NCBI GenBank assembly: GCA_021635425.1
Contig: JAJWOJ010000067.1
Span: 1 to 8,412 of the forward strand
Reading direction: 5' to 3'
DNA length: 8,412 nt
Source: Clostridiales bacterium
Lineage (GTDB): Bacteria > Bacillota > Clostridia > Christensenellales > Borkfalkiaceae
Under the pieces are notes generated by a model. That model saw only the letters and a program-made list of their open reading frames with translations, did no database searches and was not told the DNA's origin. Positions 1 through 3,600 of this stretch are shown here, piece after piece (position 1 is the first letter of the stretch; each line of letters starts with the position of its first letter). The translations under genes were made by a program, and so were the position numbers.

Positions 1-470
1 ATGTAATAAGAGAGCAGATTGAAACAAATACAAGAATGCAAACTTTCATAGTCGAAAGAATGAAAAGTTTTGTCGTTAAACAAAAACAGTTGATGTTCCA
101 AAATTTTCATTCTGCTTGCACTGATATCGAAATAAATCGGTTCGGATGAAGCCGTAAGTTCATCGAATAGCGTAGGCGATAAGAAATCGCAAATCCTATG
201 CATTTTTTCGGGACGGATATAAATATCACGGTGTAAATGCGCTTCATCGTTAAATACGTTAATAGAGTGCCAATCTCCGGGACGCATAAACACAATGTTT
301 CCGGGAACAAGAATACGCGAGGAATTGTTTACTGTATTTTGTATCTTCCCGCTTATTTGCATCAAAATTTCAAACGATATATGCAAATGTTTTGCGGAAA
401 TTTGGTTCCATAGCTTTGTGTAGTCGGACGGGCGCGGTGTGTCTTGCAAATTGAACGGCAAAGTTTTCAT
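1..470 (-). CDS. AraC-family transcriptional regulator, N-terminal cupin half (partial, runs off the left edge)
   Basis: The minus strand is open from the ATG at 470-468 to the window edge, giving 156 codons with no stop. Residues about 32-88 read as the AraC-type sensory cupin: a strand starting SFEILMQISG, then RILVPGNIVFMRPGDWHSI at residues 52-70, then HLHRDIYI at 78-85. The PGD-x-HS signature followed by HRD is typical of AraC proteins that bind sugars or other small effectors. The C-terminal helix-turn-helix pair expected of the family would lie left of position 1 and cannot be seen. The gene is divergent from a lipoprotein/ABC-transporter operon, the usual arrangement for a local regulator of sugar uptake. 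The start is the first in-frame ATG and the only one upstream of the cupin. No Shine-Dalgarno sequence precedes it, and the best promoter places transcription start at or next to the ATG. Family assignment is fairly secure; effector and targets are inferred. Confidence 0.85.
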   Translation of the reverse strand, partial: MKTLPFNLQDTPRPSDYTKLWNQISAKHLHISFEILMQISGKIQNTVNNSSRILVPGNIVFMRPGDWHSINVFNDEAHLHRDIYIRPEKMHRICDFLSPTLFDELTASSEPIYFDISASRMKILEHQLFLFNDKTFHSFDYESLHSCICFNLLSYY

Positions 471-476
471 AACGAA

Positions 477-505
477 AGTATACCATAAATTGGTGGTTTT
501 GACAA
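477..505 (-). promoter_or_regulatory. Predicted promoter of the AraC-type regulator
   Basis: On the minus strand TTGTCA (505-500) and TATACT (482-477) are separated by exactly 17 bases, close to the sigma-70/sigma-A consensus. Only six bases (476-471) lie between the -10 box and the ATG at 470. Transcription would therefore start at or within a base or two of the start codon, giving a leaderless or nearly leaderless mRNA. The -35 box lies inside the left arm of the inverted repeat at 500-536, so a protein bound there could block this promoter. The motif match is strong; activity is untested. Confidence 0.6.
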
Positions 506-536
506 GCAAATATCACAATTTTGCGATTTGTTGTCA
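500..536. promoter_or_regulatory. Imperfect inverted repeat, candidate operator in the divergent intergenic region
   Basis: The left arm TGACAAGCAAAT (500-511) matches the reverse complement of the right arm ATTTGTTGTCA (526-536), apart from one extra base. The pairing continues weakly inward with ATCACAA against TTTGCGAT. The repeat covers the -35 box of the leftward regulator promoter. It lies about 45-81 bases upstream of the predicted rightward transcription start, a usual place for an AraC-type activator. The arms might be two oppositely oriented half-sites for the divergent regulator. AraC proteins more often bind direct repeats, so another regulator is possible. A short ATTTGT direct repeat also occurs at 526-531 and 541-546. 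Confidence 0.4.
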
Positions 537-565
537 CATAATTTGTAGAAACCGCGTTTACACTA

Positions 566-574
566 TGTTATAAT
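566..574 (+). promoter_or_regulatory. Extended -10 promoter of the lipoprotein/transporter operon
   Basis: TGTTATAAT at 566-574 is a perfect extended -10 element: TG, one base, then the consensus TATAAT at 569-574. The -35 position is poor (TAGAAA at 546-551 with a 17-base spacer, or TTGTAG at 543-548 with a 20-base spacer). That fits a promoter that relies on the extended -10 and possibly on an upstream activator. Transcription would start near 581, leaving a leader of about 83 bases before the ATG at 664. Motif evidence only. Confidence 0.55.
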
Positions 575-624
575 ATACATACTGCAAAATATAGCGTTTG
601 CGGGTAATTACCATATAATGTAAA

Positions 625-640
625 CGCAACGAAAGTTGCG
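625..640 (+). promoter_or_regulatory. Leader hairpin with a GAAA tetraloop upstream of the first operon gene
   Basis: CGCAAC (625-630) pairs perfectly with GTTGCG (635-640) around GAAA (631-634), a GNRA tetraloop. Past one A-A mismatch, two more A-U pairs (622-623 with 642-643) can extend it. The hairpin ends about 14 bases before the GGAGG ribosome binding site at 654-658. An alternative pairing of GCGTTT (594-599) with AAACGC (622-627) would use the same 5' strand, so the two structures are mutually exclusive. No U-tract follows, so it is not an intrinsic terminator. I do not recognise it as a known riboswitch class. It could be an mRNA-stabilising or translation-modulating structure. Confidence 0.45.
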
Positions 641-663
641 ATTACAGATTTCTGGAGGGAAAG

Positions 664-3600
664 ATGAACCAAAGCAAAAAATTATGGATAGCAATTGGTA
701 TTGCGATTATGCTGTGCGTGACGATTGGCTTAACGGCATGCGGCAAAAAGACGCAAGAGCATAATTTGATTTTTCATGAGGCAAAAAATGCTTCTTGCAC
801 CGAAGACGGGAATACGGCGTATTGGTCTTGTAATCATTGCGATAAACTCTTTTCGGATGCGGACGGCAAAACGGAAGTAGCGTACAAAGACGTTGTCATC
901 GAAAAAGTCGCGCATACTTTGCCCGATTCCGAACATCATGTTGCCGTGCCGTCTACTTGTACGGAAAACGGTAATTACGAATATTGGCATTGTACGGCTT
1001 GCGGTCAAAATTTCCGCGATGCCGAAGGCAAAAACAGAATAGATGATGTTGTGGATTATGCGTCGCATACGCTTGTTCGAGAAAACCGCATAGAACCTAC
1101 TTTGGATGCTACGGGAAAAGAAGGACATTACTATTGTACTACGTGTCACAAATTCTACTTGGACGACAAGGCACAAACGGAAGTGGAGGAAGGTGCGCTT
1201 GTTTTGCAAAAGTTGCCCGAGTATTCGGTAACGGTTTCACTCGCGGTGAAAGACGTAAACGGTAACGCCGTAACCGAATATAGCGAGATAGGGAAGCTTA
1301 CATTTAAACTTGTGGATAAGCCATTCGAAAAGACGTATACGGCAAGTATCGATGCAGGCGGACAAATCGCATTGAATAAAATGGGCGCAGGATGCTACGA
1401 AGTGAGCGCGAGCGGATACTATACATCGGTGCTTACGGTACGGGAACAAAACGAACAGAATGCTATATTGTATCTCGACGCATTGGAGCATACGCTTACC
1501 GTGCCGCAAGGACATCCCGAATATGTTACGGCATTACGTGAAGAAGACGGTACGCACGTCTTAGTGTTTCAAACACCGTTTGCGGGCGGGCAAGAAAATA
1601 CCACGAACATAGAGCTTAAAAATACCAATATCAAAGACGAAAATTATCTTTTGGATTTTACATTGGCAATACGGGGCGATTTTGACAGGACGGCGTGGGA
1701 TAGACGTTTCTTTATAGAGTTGGGGAAATCCGATAATAAGAAAGATATAACGGGTTTTATCCTTTTGACCACGAATGGAAATCTGCAAACCGCCCAACTG
1801 CAAGCGAGCCATATATTTGACGATATGACGGCAAACGTGGCCGTCGATGCGAATTTGGGCGATGCTTTTTATGATGCGGCAAGCAAAGACGGTGTTAATT
1901 TGCGAGTTATGCGCACGGGTAACACGGTTGCGCTATATATGTTAAGTGCGGGAAAATGGGCGTTGTTGCGTTCGTTTGATATAGCAAGAGGCTGCACAAA
2001 CAAAGTTGCGCTTTTTTCGGCGGGACCGGATAAATATACCGTTTCCGGAATTGATTTTGCCACATATACGGCGCAAGAAAATCCGACCGAAGAGTCAGAA
2101 GGAAAAGAAGCGTATTTTTATAAAGACGGCAAATATTATTCTACGACCAATGAAGAAAAAACCGAGTCCGAATTAACGATTCCGAAGTTGGCGGTAAAGC
2201 AAATTTCCATAGACGTTACGTTCAAAACGGATGCGCAAACGTTGTCGGCGCCCGCGTCGATTGAGGCAACGTTCATACCCGTACGAGGTAAGACGTATGC
2301 GACAGATATCGTAAACGGGAAAATCACGTCGTTCGATATTGCGGAAGGGACGTATACCGTGCGTGTGGCGGGGTACGAAGATACGGTGTTTACCGTGAAT
2401 AACGCTACGGAAAGCGGTGCGATAACGCTGTATAAACAAGCATATACGATTGAGAATCCCGTGGCGAATTCGGATAAAATTACCGTAAGACGCGATTCGC
2501 AAACCGAATATGCGATTTTCGGTTTTGACAATGCATGGGATAACTATCAAGCAAGCACATACGTGGAATTGACGGATTCCGTTATAACGGGAAAACATTA
2601 CGCCGTAGATTTTATCGTGCGATATATAACGATTACATCCGCATGGAAGTCGCGTTTTGTTGTACAAATGGGAAGCGGCTCCGGTAATACTGCCATTACG
2701 TTTACGCCGATATCCAACGAAGGAAAAGATATCGAAGTATACATGTTGAACACGGACGATCCGGCAGAGGGTAACAACAGCGTGCAATATACGGTGGGAT
2801 TCCGCGCATTGTTTACCGACGGAGCGCATATGCGCGCCATCCGTAGCGGCAATACCGTTACGCTGTTATTGCGTTTGGAAAACGGACAGTGGTTTACACT
2901 CAAACAAATGACCGTACCCGATTCTTTGGCTGCGCACGTTTCTTTCCGCGTAAAAAGCGACGATAAAATCGAAGTAACGGGCGTATCTTTTGCCGAATAC
3001 GTACAGGGCAAGGCGCCCACGCTCAGCGCAGAAGGCATGCTCGCGCATTTTGAAATAGGTTCGGAAAAATTCACTCCCGACGGCGAAGTGAAAACGGATA
3101 TGAGTATACCGCGTATCGAGGAAAAAGACGTTACGGTTACGGCGGCGGTAACCGACAAAAACGGCAACGCAGTATCCGCACCGAACGTAACCGTGCGTTG
3201 CGTTCACGTCGGCGGACTTGCCGAATATGCGAACGTGACGGTAAACGGCGGAGAACTTTCGCAGACGAAATTCGTAGCCGGAACGTACCGCGTTTATGTC
3301 GAAGGATACTATGTTACCGAATTTACGGTGACCGAAAGCGGCACGGCCGATACGGTATATCTCGACGAAATAGAACATACGATAACCGTGCCTTCGGAGC
3401 ATCCCGAGTATATTGCCGCGGTTCGCGATAACGAAGGGGATCATACGCTTATACTCGAAACGCCTTGGAAGGATGGCGACGATCCGCAATCTTACGTGCA
3501 ACTGCAATCGGAAAAAATCACGGGCAATCACTATCTTGCGCAGTTTGAATTACGTATAGACGGCGACTTTGACAGAGATGATTGGAACAGGCGATTTGCC

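Noticed and set aside
107..310. 67-codon minus-strand frame at 107-310
   Set aside because: It overlaps the AraC-type reading in another frame. The frame starting at 470 gives a clear cupin signature and stays open to the window edge.
614..619. Second perfect TATAAT in the leader as an alternative operon promoter
   Set aside because: No reasonable -35 box lies 16-18 bases upstream and there is no extended TG element. The TATAAT at 569-574 has the TG and is preferred, though a secondary start is not excluded.
625..640. Leader hairpin as an intrinsic terminator
   Set aside because: No run of T residues follows the stem; it is followed by ATTACAG and the ribosome binding site.
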